Positions 42,188 through 51,496 of a DNA stretch of 64,000 nucleotides are shown here, in pieces. Both the position numbers and the translations under genes were made by a program. The notes under the pieces are model-generated. The model was given only the letters and a program-made list of their open reading frames with translations. It made no database searches and was not told where the DNA came from. Each line of letters begins with the position of its first letter. Position 1 is the first letter of the stretch. Origin of the DNA: Desulfobacterales bacterium (GTDB lineage: Bacteria; Desulfobacterota; Desulfobacteria; Desulfobacterales; Desulfosalsimonadaceae); assembly GCA_034520365.1 (NCBI GenBank), contig JAXHNP010000004.1:1-64000 (forward strand). Direction: 5' to 3'.

Positions 42188-44296
42188 TTAATTGGATTCG
42201 GGTTTCGATTTCGAGCCGGATGTTTTTTTCTTTTTTTGTCCGGGCTTTCGGGCCTTAAGGGCGTTTTCCCGCACCCGCTTGAAGTCTTCCTCCGAAATCG
42301 GCCCCGCAAGACCGGAAATTCCGGCCAGCTGCATATCATGCTTCAGGCCCAGCTTGTAGATTTCACTGACTTTTTCCCATTCAATATTTCGGCCCACACT
42401 GAAATTTTCAAACCGGCCTTCAAGGGCAAGCACAATGGTTTCCGCCAGACTGGCATAGGCAACCCCGGACGGCAGGCCGATTTCCCGCATTTCCGGCTCG
42501 CCGGGCAGGGTGATCTCGCCGGAGGCGATCACTAAAACATCCGGCCGTTTTTTAACCTGCTTCATGGTGAAATTAAGCGGCCGGTTCACATCGGTGATCA
42601 CGCATCCGGGCTTTACGGCCTCAATATCAATCGCATTTTTCTCGGTCATGGCAGAGGCCAGGATGATCACATCCATATCTGCCAGATATTTATCCGCACG
42701 GGTGGATACGGTTAATTTGACATCCGGGGTTTCATCGGCAATCCACTCCTTTAAAGCCAAAAGCTCCGCATGATGGACATCGATCATATAAATATCGGTA
42801 AATGCGGTGGCCAGAAGGCGGCAGCAAACCGAGCCCACGGCGCCGGTGGCCCCGATCACCATGGTTTTGGCCTTCATCTTTTTACCCTTTTCCATTTTGA
42901 TCAGGCCGAGCTTTCTGACCCCTTCAGCCGCGGCCCACATCACCGCCGATGCACTGTAGCTGTTGCCCGTGGTCACCGGAATGTCCGAGAGCTTGGCCAC
43001 GGTTTCGCCGGCATCCCCCAATGGCTTGGTCAGCGTGCCCAAACCGATGATCTGGGCGCCCATGTTTTTGGCCATTTGAGTGGCTTTTAAAAGGCGGTTA
43101 TTTAGAAATTCCGGACCGTGGGCCAGCATCTGCCGGGGGGTGGCGCCAAGGGCAATCAGCCATCCTTCGGCTTCGGTGCCGGTGGGGGATTTGATGCCGG
43201 TGACCCGGGAATAAATAAACGGCGGGGAATAGGCGGCAAGCTTTTCTATAGCATCCATGCCGCGTTTGGGCGCAAACCTGGCCGCCAGTTGAACGGGTTT
43301 GAATTTTTTCAGATATTCCCGGGAAAGCGGATAGACCACAAATGCAAAGCGATTGACCCGTTTGGGCTCTCCGGTGGGGTATATCACGCGGGGGTCCATT
43401 CGCAAATCCGTGATCACTTCAAGCAGGTCATCGCTGGCAAGGGTCTCCGGCGTTTTATCCAAAGCGACCATGATCATGGCCTCAAGCACGCTCACGCCCA
43501 CCACCGTTTCCATGATTTTCGGGGTGGTATCGATGATCAGGTCAACGCCGCGCTCCTTGAGGAAATTTACCCGGTCATCGTAGGCAGTGGAGGTGATCAC
43601 GACTTTGCGGCCCAGTTCTTTAAGTCCGCAATTTTCCAGATAGCTGTAGAATCCATAGTAGGGCACCACAATCACCTGGGCTTGCTCCATGGCCCTGGAG
43701 ATGAGGTATTTGTTGTAATTTTTGAGGGGAAATGCATAATCCGCGAATTTTTTGCTGGGCACCCACTCCAGGATGCTGTGCATACCCTGGGCGTAGAGCT
43801 TCAAATCGCTGATTGACTTTAAGAATTTCGGAATGCCGCTTTCAATGATCGGGTCGCAGAAATGCAGATTATCGGTATATTCAGACAGGATGCGGGCCAG
43901 CGGGGTGTTGATCATCCCGGAGACAAACAGGATTTTTTTGTTATTAAAATAGTTGTTGCCGAATTTGTGCTGGATGTGCCGGATGCTCCATTCATGGCCG
44001 ACTTCCCGGAGAGTGTCGCCCGTTGTCAAGGGGCTGTGGATTTGCCTGCAGAGCTGATTGAGTTTTTCCGACTGCTTTTCTTTCAAGCCGGTCATGCCCA
44101 ACTCATAGGGGGCCTTGAAGCTGCCCAGTCCGATGGCATCCGCCCGGGCATCCCATTGCTGAATCAGGTCGGCGGCTTTATCCGGATCCCCGTTGGCCCC
44201 GAATCGCAGCAAACGGAAGTCGTGTCCCATAAAGTGGGTGTTTAAATCATAGTCATCTTTATCCGTGGCCAGGCTGATATTGACAATGGTCTTCAT
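42188..44296 (-). CDS. Two-domain protein with acyl-ACP-reductase-like C-terminal half
   Basis: 702 residues from ATG 44296 (GAAAGGACGG upstream). Residues 1 to about 340 are an unrecognised domain. The rest aligns with cyanobacterial long-chain acyl-ACP reductase (AAR): SPPFIYSRVTGIKSPTGTEAEG, TTGNSYSASAV, the Rossmann motif VIGATGAVGSVCC (about 477-489), and LEGRFENFSVGRNIEW near the end. AAR's catalytic Cys lies in ACFAE; here the same place reads YASLAE, so Ser616 replaces Cys. The C-terminus is a Lys/Ser-rich tail. It may be an NAD(P)-dependent dehydrogenase of another thioester or shikimate-like substrate. First gene of the operon with the small Cys protein and the lyase. Confidence 0.65.
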   Translation of the reverse strand: MKTIVNISLATDKDDYDLNTHFMGHDFRLLRFGANGDPDKAADLIQQWDARADAIGLGSFKAPYELGMTGLKEKQSEKLNQLCRQIHSPLTTGDTLREVGHEWSIRHIQHKFGNNYFNNKKILFVSGMINTPLARILSEYTDNLHFCDPIIESGIPKFLKSISDLKLYAQGMHSILEWVPSKKFADYAFPLKNYNKYLISRAMEQAQVIVVPYYGFYSYLENCGLKELGRKVVITSTAYDDRVNFLKERGVDLIIDTTPKIMETVVGVSVLEAMIMVALDKTPETLASDDLLEVITDLRMDPRVIYPTGEPKRVNRFAFVVYPLSREYLKKFKPVQLAARFAPKRGMDAIEKLAAYSPPFIYSRVTGIKSPTGTEAEGWLIALGATPRQMLAHGPEFLNNRLLKATQMAKNMGAQIIGLGTLTKPLGDAGETVAKLSDIPVTTGNSYSASAVMWAAAEGVRKLGLIKMEKGKKMKAKTMVIGATGAVGSVCCRLLATAFTDIYMIDVHHAELLALKEWIADETPDVKLTVSTRADKYLADMDVIILASAMTEKNAIDIEAVKPGCVITDVNRPLNFTMKQVKKRPDVLVIASGEITLPGEPEMREIGLPSGVAYASLAETIVLALEGRFENFSVGRNIEWEKVSEIYKLGLKHDMQLAGISGLAGPISEEDFKRVRENALKARKPGQKKKKTSGSKSKPESN

Positions 44297-44534
44297 AACC
44301 GTCCTTTCGTAAACCCTGCGGGCTGTATTATAGCTGTTTGCGGATTGGCGGCGGTGGAAAATCGGCCGCCTTGTGTACAAAGTATAGGTTCGTTTTTTTC
44401 TTATATTTTTCTTATATATTGATAAATTCAGCGGCGCATGTCAAATGTTGTTTGGAAGTATTACCCCCGGGCCCGTGCGCCCGGGACCGAGCGTATAAGT
44501 AACTTTAAAGGCACTGAGGCACTAAGGGAAAAAG

Positions 44535-45320
44535 ATGGAAGCACCGCCCCAAAAAGTCATAGGCAACTGTCGGATGCGTCATGAGACCATCCGGGGAGTG
44601 GGCTGCATTTTTCTGCATCCGTCCAATGAGCTGTCCGGCCGGAAGCTGATTTTTCTGCACGGCGGGGCATTTACGAGCGGCCCGATTATATGCCACTGGG
44701 GGATGCTCTCCCGGGTGTGTGAAAAGACCGGGATTGCCGCCATAATGGTGGATTATGGATTGGTACCCGCGCATCGGTACCCCGGGCCGTTAAATGATGT
44801 CCTTCAGGTGTTTCGGCAATTAAGACTGGAAAATCCTCCGGATCGGATTTTTCTCATGGGCGATTCCGCGGGCGGCGGACTCGCCCTGTCCGCCGCCCTG
44901 GCCCTCAAAGACAATCAGGAGCCACTCCCGCAAAAGCTGGCCCTTTTATCGCCCTGGCTGGATCTGACCATGAGCCACCCGGATATTGAAAGGCTTAAAA
45001 AATTCGATCAGCTTTTGACCAAGGAGGATTTGATCGCTGCCGGCCGGGATTACGCCGGGGACCATAACCCCGGCCATCACCTGCTATCCCCGATTAACGG
45101 CGATTTTGCCGGCCTGCCGCCCGCCCTGGTCCTGGTGGGTACCCATGAATTATTCCTCTGCGACTGCCGCCGGTTTAAGGAAAAGGCGGCGGCTGCGGGC
45201 GTACCCATCCGCTACCGGGAATGGAAGGGCATGTTCCATGATTGGATGGCGCTTACTCCGGCCATGGCCGAAGCCAATGAAGCGGTGGATGAGATCGTGG
45301 ATTTTTTCTTCAAAGCTTAG
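44535..45320 (+). CDS. Alpha/beta hydrolase, HSL-type esterase
   Basis: 261 residues. The oxyanion-hole HGGAF, nucleophile elbow GDSAGGGLA and C-terminal His in GMFHDW are those of the hormone-sensitive-lipase (family IV) esterases; the acid is probably in the VLVGTHELFLCD region. Hydrolyses short acyl esters. Divergent from the reductase-like operon; a GC-rich hairpin (CCCGGGC/GCCCGGG, 44466-44485) lies in the shared upstream region. Its stop overlaps the CofD-like gene stop by 4 bases. Confidence 0.85.
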   Translation: MEAPPQKVIGNCRMRHETIRGVGCIFLHPSNELSGRKLIFLHGGAFTSGPIICHWGMLSRVCEKTGIAAIMVDYGLVPAHRYPGPLNDVLQVFRQLRLENPPDRIFLMGDSAGGGLALSAALALKDNQEPLPQKLALLSPWLDLTMSHPDIERLKKFDQLLTKEDLIAAGRDYAGDHNPGHHLLSPINGDFAGLPPALVLVGTHELFLCDCRRFKEKAAAAGVPIRYREWKGMFHDWMALTPAMAEANEAVDEIVDFFFKA

Positions 45321-46546
45321 GTCATTGAGAGCAGGCATTCGGCCAGCCGGTCGGCGGCAATACTCGGGGCGCTTTCTTTTGTGATCAGGGGATAATCCAT
45401 TACCTCGATGCCCAGGGCATTCAGCCGCTCCTCGTCAATCGGGCAAGCATATCTGCCGTGTTTTTTATCCACCAGCACCAGATTCAGCACCGCCTGATTC
45501 TCGATTTTCTCCGGGTCATCCGCCTTTAAGTAGGAGAGCAGAATTTCGGTCTGCCGGGTGGGATCCAGCCCATAGGATTCCGGGTCCTCTCCCGTGTTGG
45601 GAATATAGATTTTGGGGCAGTGCACCCGGCTGACGGCATGGCCCACCCCTTTGGGAAGCAGGTTGGCGATGATGCTGGAATAAAAACTGCCCATGGGATA
45701 GCAGATCAGTTCGGCGGACTGGATCAAGCTGCGTATGCCGGAATCTATCTCCACTTCCGCCGGGTCGCCATCCGTGCTGCTGTGGCAGAGATAGAGCCGA
45801 TGGATTCGGGAGGCGATGGGGCGGCTCTCTTTGCCGGTTAACTGATGCTGGCCGATAATCAGCTCCCCGGAGTCCATCTCAGCGGCCAGATGCCGGTCGT
45901 CGGCGACAACCGGCCGAACCGTGCCCCGGGCCTGGACAAGGTTTGAAATTGTGTAGATAATCGGGTCAAGCAGGTGGTGGTTGTCGAGATACCCGGCGGC
46001 CAGGATCAGGTTGCCGATGCTTGCGCCCTTCAGGCTAAATGAGGCCGGCATGTAATTCAGGAAGGTGTGCAGGTGGCTGCGGATGATTTGGCACATGGGC
46101 TCGGGTATCCGGGAAACCAGGGGGTGCGTGCCGCGGGCCATCCGGGCAAGCTCCGCCGCCAGGCGCTCTTCGGCCGCATCTTTTGCCAGCCGGTGGACGA
46201 ACAGGTCAAATATTTCCGGCTGGCCCTGAAAACTCTGATCCGCCAGCGCCATCAGGCGATTGCGGATATCCCCCACCGCAGGCATGTGAAAGACCTTACG
46301 CAGTTCCGCCGAACTGCCGCCGGAATCAAACGGTGTGATGATGTGAATCGAATTGCGGGTGTAGCGGATCAATTCCCGGCTAAGCGCCCGCAGGGCCGTG
46401 CCGCCGCTGAAAAACAGCGGCCGCGGGCCCAAATCCGGAGACTTTTGATACCGGGCCAGCTTAAAAGGGTCCGGCAGCCGGGCCGTTCGGCTCATTTGAA
46501 AGTAAAGGGGCGCCCCGCCGGATGGCTGTATTTTGTCATTCATCAA
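45317..46546 (-). CDS. CofD-like protein (GAK-system type)
   Basis: 409 residues. FFSGGTALRALSRELIRYTRNSIHIITPFDSGGSSAELRK is the start of the CofD/YvcK fold, which binds nucleotide-sugar or phosphoryl substrates; PMGSFYSSIIANLLPKGV and NTGEDPE are also conserved. The length and the RHIITPFDSGGSS variant match the CofD-like proteins of the so-called GAK system found in Desulfobacterota. The usual GAK partners (ATP-grasp enzyme, XXXCH protein) are not adjacent. The gene overlaps the nitroreductase by 11 bases, indicating coupled translation. Confidence 0.75.
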   Translation of the reverse strand: MMNDKIQPSGGAPLYFQMSRTARLPDPFKLARYQKSPDLGPRPLFFSGGTALRALSRELIRYTRNSIHIITPFDSGGSSAELRKVFHMPAVGDIRNRLMALADQSFQGQPEIFDLFVHRLAKDAAEERLAAELARMARGTHPLVSRIPEPMCQIIRSHLHTFLNYMPASFSLKGASIGNLILAAGYLDNHHLLDPIIYTISNLVQARGTVRPVVADDRHLAAEMDSGELIIGQHQLTGKESRPIASRIHRLYLCHSSTDGDPAEVEIDSGIRSLIQSAELICYPMGSFYSSIIANLLPKGVGHAVSRVHCPKIYIPNTGEDPESYGLDPTRQTEILLSYLKADDPEKIENQAVLNLVLVDKKHGRYACPIDEERLNALGIEVMDYPLITKESAPSIAADRLAECLLSMT

Positions 46547-47213
46547 ATCCGATCCACGTAGTTATTTGATCCACCGGCGCCCGGGGGGTTTTAAGCTGGT
46601 TGGCCGCATGATCCCGGTCCGGATAACCCACGGCGATGCCGATGATGAGCCGCTTGGTTTCCGGTATACCGGCCAGGTTTCGAATGACTTCCGGGTAAAA
46701 AATGCCCTGATCCTCAATGCATGTGCCAAGCCCGCGGGCCACAGCCGCAAGGCAGATATTTTCCACGACCATGCCGATATCAAGGAGAGGGCCGGATTCT
46801 GAAAGCATCTGATCGGTCATGACGATGATCGCCGCCGGCGCGTCAAAAAACCGGAACCCCCGTTCCTGCCAGGCGCTTCGGTTTTCCTTATCCTCCCGGG
46901 CGATACCCATCAAGTTGAAAATCTGTTTGGCCAGCTCCACCTGGCGTTCGCGGTAGACACTCTCCTTCGGCCAGAGCGCGGCCACATGATCCGGCGCCAT
47001 GGGGGCGCCGTTTCGCAGCTTTTCCACATTGGCCGCCCGGATCTGATCAAGCACCGGGCCGGTGATAACCGCAAATTCCCAGGGCTGTGAATTTAAGGCG
47101 GATGGCGCCCGTGTGGCGGTTTCAAGGATTTCCTTTAACAGGACCCCGGGCACCGGGTCCGCTTTAAATCCGCGGATGCTGCGTCGCGTGTTTATCGCAT
47201 CGATCACATTCAT
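46536..47213 (-). CDS. Nitroreductase-family protein
   Basis: 225 residues. INTRRSIRGFKADPVP gives the FMN-phosphate-binding Arg pair, and ATRAPSALNSQPWEFAVITG is the next conserved block; LGTCIEDQG and IGIAVGYPD complete the FMN site. NAD(P)H-dependent flavin reductase of broad possible substrate range. Upstream of and overlapping the CofD-like gene. Confidence 0.88.
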   Translation of the reverse strand: MNVIDAINTRRSIRGFKADPVPGVLLKEILETATRAPSALNSQPWEFAVITGPVLDQIRAANVEKLRNGAPMAPDHVAALWPKESVYRERQVELAKQIFNLMGIAREDKENRSAWQERGFRFFDAPAAIIVMTDQMLSESGPLLDIGMVVENICLAAVARGLGTCIEDQGIFYPEVIRNLAGIPETKRLIIGIAVGYPDRDHAANQLKTPRAPVDQITTWIGFDE

Positions 47214-47317
47214 AAAATAATTGCTCCCCCGTCGCGAAATTTTACCGGAATTGCGTCAATCTTATGTTTTTTCAGGCTTTTTCAGCTTCTTTCAGCCGAT
47301 AATCCGCCGGCCGCCGT

Positions 47318-48112
47318 TTAGCCGGCGATTTTCCGGTACTGGGCGATCTGCCGGGATACGGCAATCAGTTCATCGTTTTCATCCCAGATATCCCCGTCCT
47401 CTTCAAGCAGTCCGCAGTTGATAAACCGCGTTCTAAAGCGGCATTTCAGCCATTCGGTATCCGTTATGTTGCGGATGCTTATGGTGAACTCAAGGGTCGG
47501 CACCCAGGCGGCCATGCCCTGGGTGGAAAATACCGCCGGCGGAAAGGCATCCGCCGCCAAAGTGACGGCCAGGATATCCAGCGGCCGGTTGTCCGTAAAT
47601 TTGATCCATCCCTTGTGCTCGGATGCATCCGAGAGTTTATTCTCCATCCATCCCGCACACATCGGGTCCAGGCGAACATCCATGTTATCATAGAGGGTAT
47701 ATTTCGGCATTTGGGGAAACCGGACGCACTGATCCAGCGGCGCGATTTCCGGCGGATCGGCTTCGTAGCGTTTGATGAAGCACTCATCGGTTTCAATGGC
47801 AAAGGTGCCGAACGCCCGGATTTTCTCGCTGCCCTCCTGCAGGAGCCGCGTTTGAAACCGGTTAAACTGTTTGGACTGGGCGATGGCCTCAACCCCCAGT
47901 TCCACTTCCCCGGGCAGGCAGCGGGCCAGGTAATTGGCGGTTAAAATCGGGGTGGCGGTTTTGTCGGAATGCGTCATCATGGCATTCGCCACGATCGCCA
48001 GAAGATAGCCGCCATTGGGATTGCCGTTAATCGACCAGTTGTCGGACACGTTGGCCTTAAAGAAATAGGGCGCTTTTGGGGTGACCGAGATATCCTTATT
48101 AAATAGATGCAT
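47318..48112 (-). CDS. Acyl-CoA thioesterase-like protein (TesB/4HBT_3 type)
   Basis: 264 residues with a double hot-dog organisation: the N-terminal half has WSINGNPNGGYLLAIVANAM and LTANYLARCLPGE; the C-terminal half has PTLEFTISIRN and the DENDELIAVSRQIAQYR end. This is the pattern of thioesterase-superfamily proteins that hydrolyse acyl-CoA. Monocistronic; substrate unknown. Confidence 0.8.
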   Translation of the reverse strand: MHLFNKDISVTPKAPYFFKANVSDNWSINGNPNGGYLLAIVANAMMTHSDKTATPILTANYLARCLPGEVELGVEAIAQSKQFNRFQTRLLQEGSEKIRAFGTFAIETDECFIKRYEADPPEIAPLDQCVRFPQMPKYTLYDNMDVRLDPMCAGWMENKLSDASEHKGWIKFTDNRPLDILAVTLAADAFPPAVFSTQGMAAWVPTLEFTISIRNITDTEWLKCRFRTRFINCGLLEEDGDIWDENDELIAVSRQIAQYRKIAG

Positions 48113-48181
48113 GTATGCCTCGTCTTTGGGATGACTGGATTGTTAGAAAATAATACCTAAATTTAATATATTAATTTAGCC

Positions 48182-51100
48182 TTAGCGAGGGGTATGTTCA
48201 ACTTTCGTCTCAAACGGCTTCCAGTAAAATTTTTTGAGCAGTCCATATTTTTCGGCAAACCATCCCGGGGCGGTGGCAAAAACCGCGTATAAAGTGGGGA
48301 CAACCACGAGTGTTAGTATGGTGGCCAGCATCAGCCCGAATATGACCACGATGGACATGGACTGCCAGTATTGGGAGGTTTCGCTGACCAGCGAGATGGA
48401 AAGCTTCCGGAAATTGATGGAAATCCCCGTGGCCATGGGAATCAGTCCCAGGATGGTGGTGATGGCGGTGAGCATCACCGGGCGCAGGCGGGTGGCGCCG
48501 CCGGCGATGATCGCCTCGTGAAAATCCATACCGCGGCTTCTCAGTTTATTGATGTAGTCAATGAGGACGATGGCGTTGTTGACCACCACGCCGGCAAGCG
48601 AAATTACGCCCACACCGGACATGATGATGCCAAAGGGAAACCGCATGACGGTAAGCCCCAAAAAGACCCCGCCCAGGGACAGGATGACCGAAGTCATGAT
48701 AATCAGGGGCTGGCCCACGGAGTTGAAAATGGTCACCAGGATTAAAAAGATCAGGAAAAGGGCGATGATAAAGGCCTTGGACAAAAAGGCCTTGGATTCC
48801 TCCTCATGTTCGTGCTGGCCGGTGAACTTGATATGATAGCCGGGGGGCATCGTGAAATCGGCAAGCAGTCGTTCCGCCTGCATTTTGGCAACTGAGCCGG
48901 GGATTTTGGTCTCATCCACATCCCCTTTGACGGTGACCACCCGTTCATGGTTGATCCGGTTGATGTCTCCAAGGCTTCCCGAAAATTTGATGTCGGCCAG
49001 GGTGGTCAGCGGCACCATCTGCCCGGACGGGGTGGAAAGCATGAGTTTTCGCAGCACATCCGACACCTTCCGGTCGCCTTCGGTGAATTTGACGGTGATA
49101 TCGTAGTCTTCATCTTCTTCCCGGAAAGTGGACACATTGAGCCCGTTATAGGCGGTTTTTAAGCCGAACCCGATGGCATTGGTGCTAAGCCCGAAAAGCG
49201 CCGCCTTCTGCCGGTCGATATCCACCTGGACCGATGGCAGGGCATCCATGAAGTCGTCTTTGACGTCCACCACGTGCGGGATTTTAGACACAATCGCCCG
49301 GATCTGCTTGGCGAGATCCCCCAATACACGAACCTTTTCCCCGGAAATCTCAATGTTGATCGGCGCGCCGGTGGGCGGTCCGCCCTGGGCTTCGGCAACG
49401 GTGATCCGGGCGCCGGCAATATTCTTGATCCGCTGGCGAATAACCTCGATATCATCCACGGACGGGGTTTTCCGGTCTTCGAAGTCGATGAACTGAATCC
49501 CCAGGCGGTTGTCGGCATATTCGGAAAAAAGGGAGCTGCCCGCCTTTTTCTTGGCCGTGGCATAGATGTGTTCAATATTGTCGATATCCGTGGGACCTTT
49601 GAATGTATCGCCGCCCCTTTTTTCATGCACCCGGGGGATATACGCCCGGGCGTATCGCTCTTTAAAAGATGCCGACGGATTTTCGGCCCCCGCATTGGCC
49701 ACCGCCAGTTCGATTTTTTTAATGATCCGGTCCATGTATTCAAGGTCCGCGCCTTCCGGGGGATCGACATTCACATAGGCGCTATCCGGATCAACACTCG
49801 GAAAAAATTCCACCGGTTTTTCCAGACCGATAACCAGCTGCCAGATCTGTATCAGCGCAAAGAGCAGGAGAAAAGACGTGGCCACCACGGTGAGGCGGTG
49901 CTTGAGCGAATATTCAAGCATGCGCCGGTAGGTACGCAGTATAATGCCTTGGATTTGAACCGGTTTTTCACCCATGGCCTGGATGTCTGACGCATCCGTT
50001 GCCAGGCGCCCCGGGTCATTCTTTTGCTTGACCCGCATGAAAAAAGCGGTGAGCGCCGGGTTGATGACCAGGGCCACGAAAAGACTCGATGTCAGGGTAA
50101 TAATCAGGGTGATCGGCAGATACTTCATGAATTCGCCCATAATGCCCGGCCAGAACACCATTGGGAAAAAGGCGGCGAGCGTGGTCAGGGTGGAGCCGAT
50201 CACCGGGTAGGCCACTTCGGAGGTGGCTTTTTTGGCGGCCTCGATCCGGGAGACGCCCTGTTCCATATACCGATAGATATTTTCGACAATCACAATGGCA
50301 TTATCCACCAGCATGCCGAGGGCCAGGGTCAGGGAAAACAGCACCACCATATTCAGAGTGATGCCCATGGCATAAATCACCATAAAGGAGAGCAGCATGG
50401 AAAACGGGATGGCAAGCCCCACCAGCGTGGCATTTCGTACCCCCAGGGCAAAAAAGAGCACCAGCACCACCAGCAACAGACCGGACAGAATATTGTTTTC
50501 AAGGTCCGCCAGCATGAGCCGGATGCCCTTGGCCTTGTTCATGAGCTTGGTGATTTCGACCCCGGCGGGCCACCCCGGCTTCTGCTCATCGATCAGGCGG
50601 TCCACGGCTTCAACAATGTCGATGATATTTTCACCCGCGCGTTTTTTAACGGCAATATTGACCGCATCCCGGCCGTCTAAGCGGGACCGGGATTCTTCAT
50701 CCTTGAACCCGTCCACCACCCGGGCCATATCCTTTAAGTAAACCGGCTGGCCGTTGAAATTGTCCACGACCAAACCGTATATTTCATCCGGTGTGTTGAA
50801 TTCGCCCGGTACCCGCAGCTGATAGCGCCCGTCGCCCAGTGTAATGGCCCCGCCCGAGGTGTTGGTGTTTTCATTGGCCACGACCTGCTGGAACGCGGTG
50901 ATCGGGATGTTGTAATAGGCCATTTTATCCGGATCAACCTCGATGATAATCTCGCGCTCCCGGCCGCCGGTGACATCGACCTCGAGCACGCCGGGAATCG
51001 ATTCGATGTCTTCTTCCAGGTCATTGGCGATTTTTTTAAGCCCCGCCATACCGGTAGCCCCATGCAGGGAATACACCACGATCGGCAGCTCCGACAGATT

Positions 51101-51496
51101 CACCTCAAATACAGCGGGGTCGTCCTCCAGGTCCGTCGGCAGGTCGCGTTTGGCTTCATCCACCTTGTCCTTTACCTTCTGAAGCACATCATCGATATCG
51201 GTTCCCGGGATAAACTCGATATTGATATTGGATTCGCCCTCTGAGCTGACAGACTTGACGCTTTTGACCCGTTCCAGCCCTTTAAGCTTCTTCTCAATGG
51301 GCACGGTGATGGCGGTTTCAATATCGGCCGCTGCCACGCCCTTATAAGGCGTGTAGACAAACACATAGGGGATGGTGACGTCGGGCTCGTCTTCCCGCGG
51401 GATTTCATTGTAGCAGTAGAATCCCATGATCAGGATGATGACCGCCAGAACCAGGACGCTGACGCGGTTATTGACCGCTGTATCGGATATGATCAA
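48182..51496 (-). CDS. RND-family efflux permease (AcrB type)
   Basis: 1104 residues with the RND layout: TM1, a large periplasmic loop (IETAITVPIEKKLKGL), TM2-6, a second loop and TM7-12. The TM4 region reads LALGMLVDNAIVIVENI: one of the two proton-relay Asp residues of HAE1 pumps is present and the second position is Asn. The protein is probably a proton-driven exporter of drugs or organics. It is translated after the fusion protein with a 4-base overlap. No outer-membrane TolC partner is encoded nearby. Confidence 0.92.
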   Translation of the reverse strand: MIISDTAVNNRVSVLVLAVIILIMGFYCYNEIPREDEPDVTIPYVFVYTPYKGVAAADIETAITVPIEKKLKGLERVKSVKSVSSEGESNINIEFIPGTDIDDVLQKVKDKVDEAKRDLPTDLEDDPAVFEVNLSELPIVVYSLHGATGMAGLKKIANDLEEDIESIPGVLEVDVTGGREREIIIEVDPDKMAYYNIPITAFQQVVANENTNTSGGAITLGDGRYQLRVPGEFNTPDEIYGLVVDNFNGQPVYLKDMARVVDGFKDEESRSRLDGRDAVNIAVKKRAGENIIDIVEAVDRLIDEQKPGWPAGVEITKLMNKAKGIRLMLADLENNILSGLLLVVLVLFFALGVRNATLVGLAIPFSMLLSFMVIYAMGITLNMVVLFSLTLALGMLVDNAIVIVENIYRYMEQGVSRIEAAKKATSEVAYPVIGSTLTTLAAFFPMVFWPGIMGEFMKYLPITLIITLTSSLFVALVINPALTAFFMRVKQKNDPGRLATDASDIQAMGEKPVQIQGIILRTYRRMLEYSLKHRLTVVATSFLLLFALIQIWQLVIGLEKPVEFFPSVDPDSAYVNVDPPEGADLEYMDRIIKKIELAVANAGAENPSASFKERYARAYIPRVHEKRGGDTFKGPTDIDNIEHIYATAKKKAGSSLFSEYADNRLGIQFIDFEDRKTPSVDDIEVIRQRIKNIAGARITVAEAQGGPPTGAPINIEISGEKVRVLGDLAKQIRAIVSKIPHVVDVKDDFMDALPSVQVDIDRQKAALFGLSTNAIGFGLKTAYNGLNVSTFREEDEDYDITVKFTEGDRKVSDVLRKLMLSTPSGQMVPLTTLADIKFSGSLGDINRINHERVVTVKGDVDETKIPGSVAKMQAERLLADFTMPPGYHIKFTGQHEHEEESKAFLSKAFIIALFLIFLILVTIFNSVGQPLIIMTSVILSLGGVFLGLTVMRFPFGIIMSGVGVISLAGVVVNNAIVLIDYINKLRSRGMDFHEAIIAGGATRLRPVMLTAITTILGLIPMATGISINFRKLSISLVSETSQYWQSMSIVVIFGLMLATILTLVVVPTLYAVFATAPGWFAEKYGLLKKFYWKPFETKVEHTPR

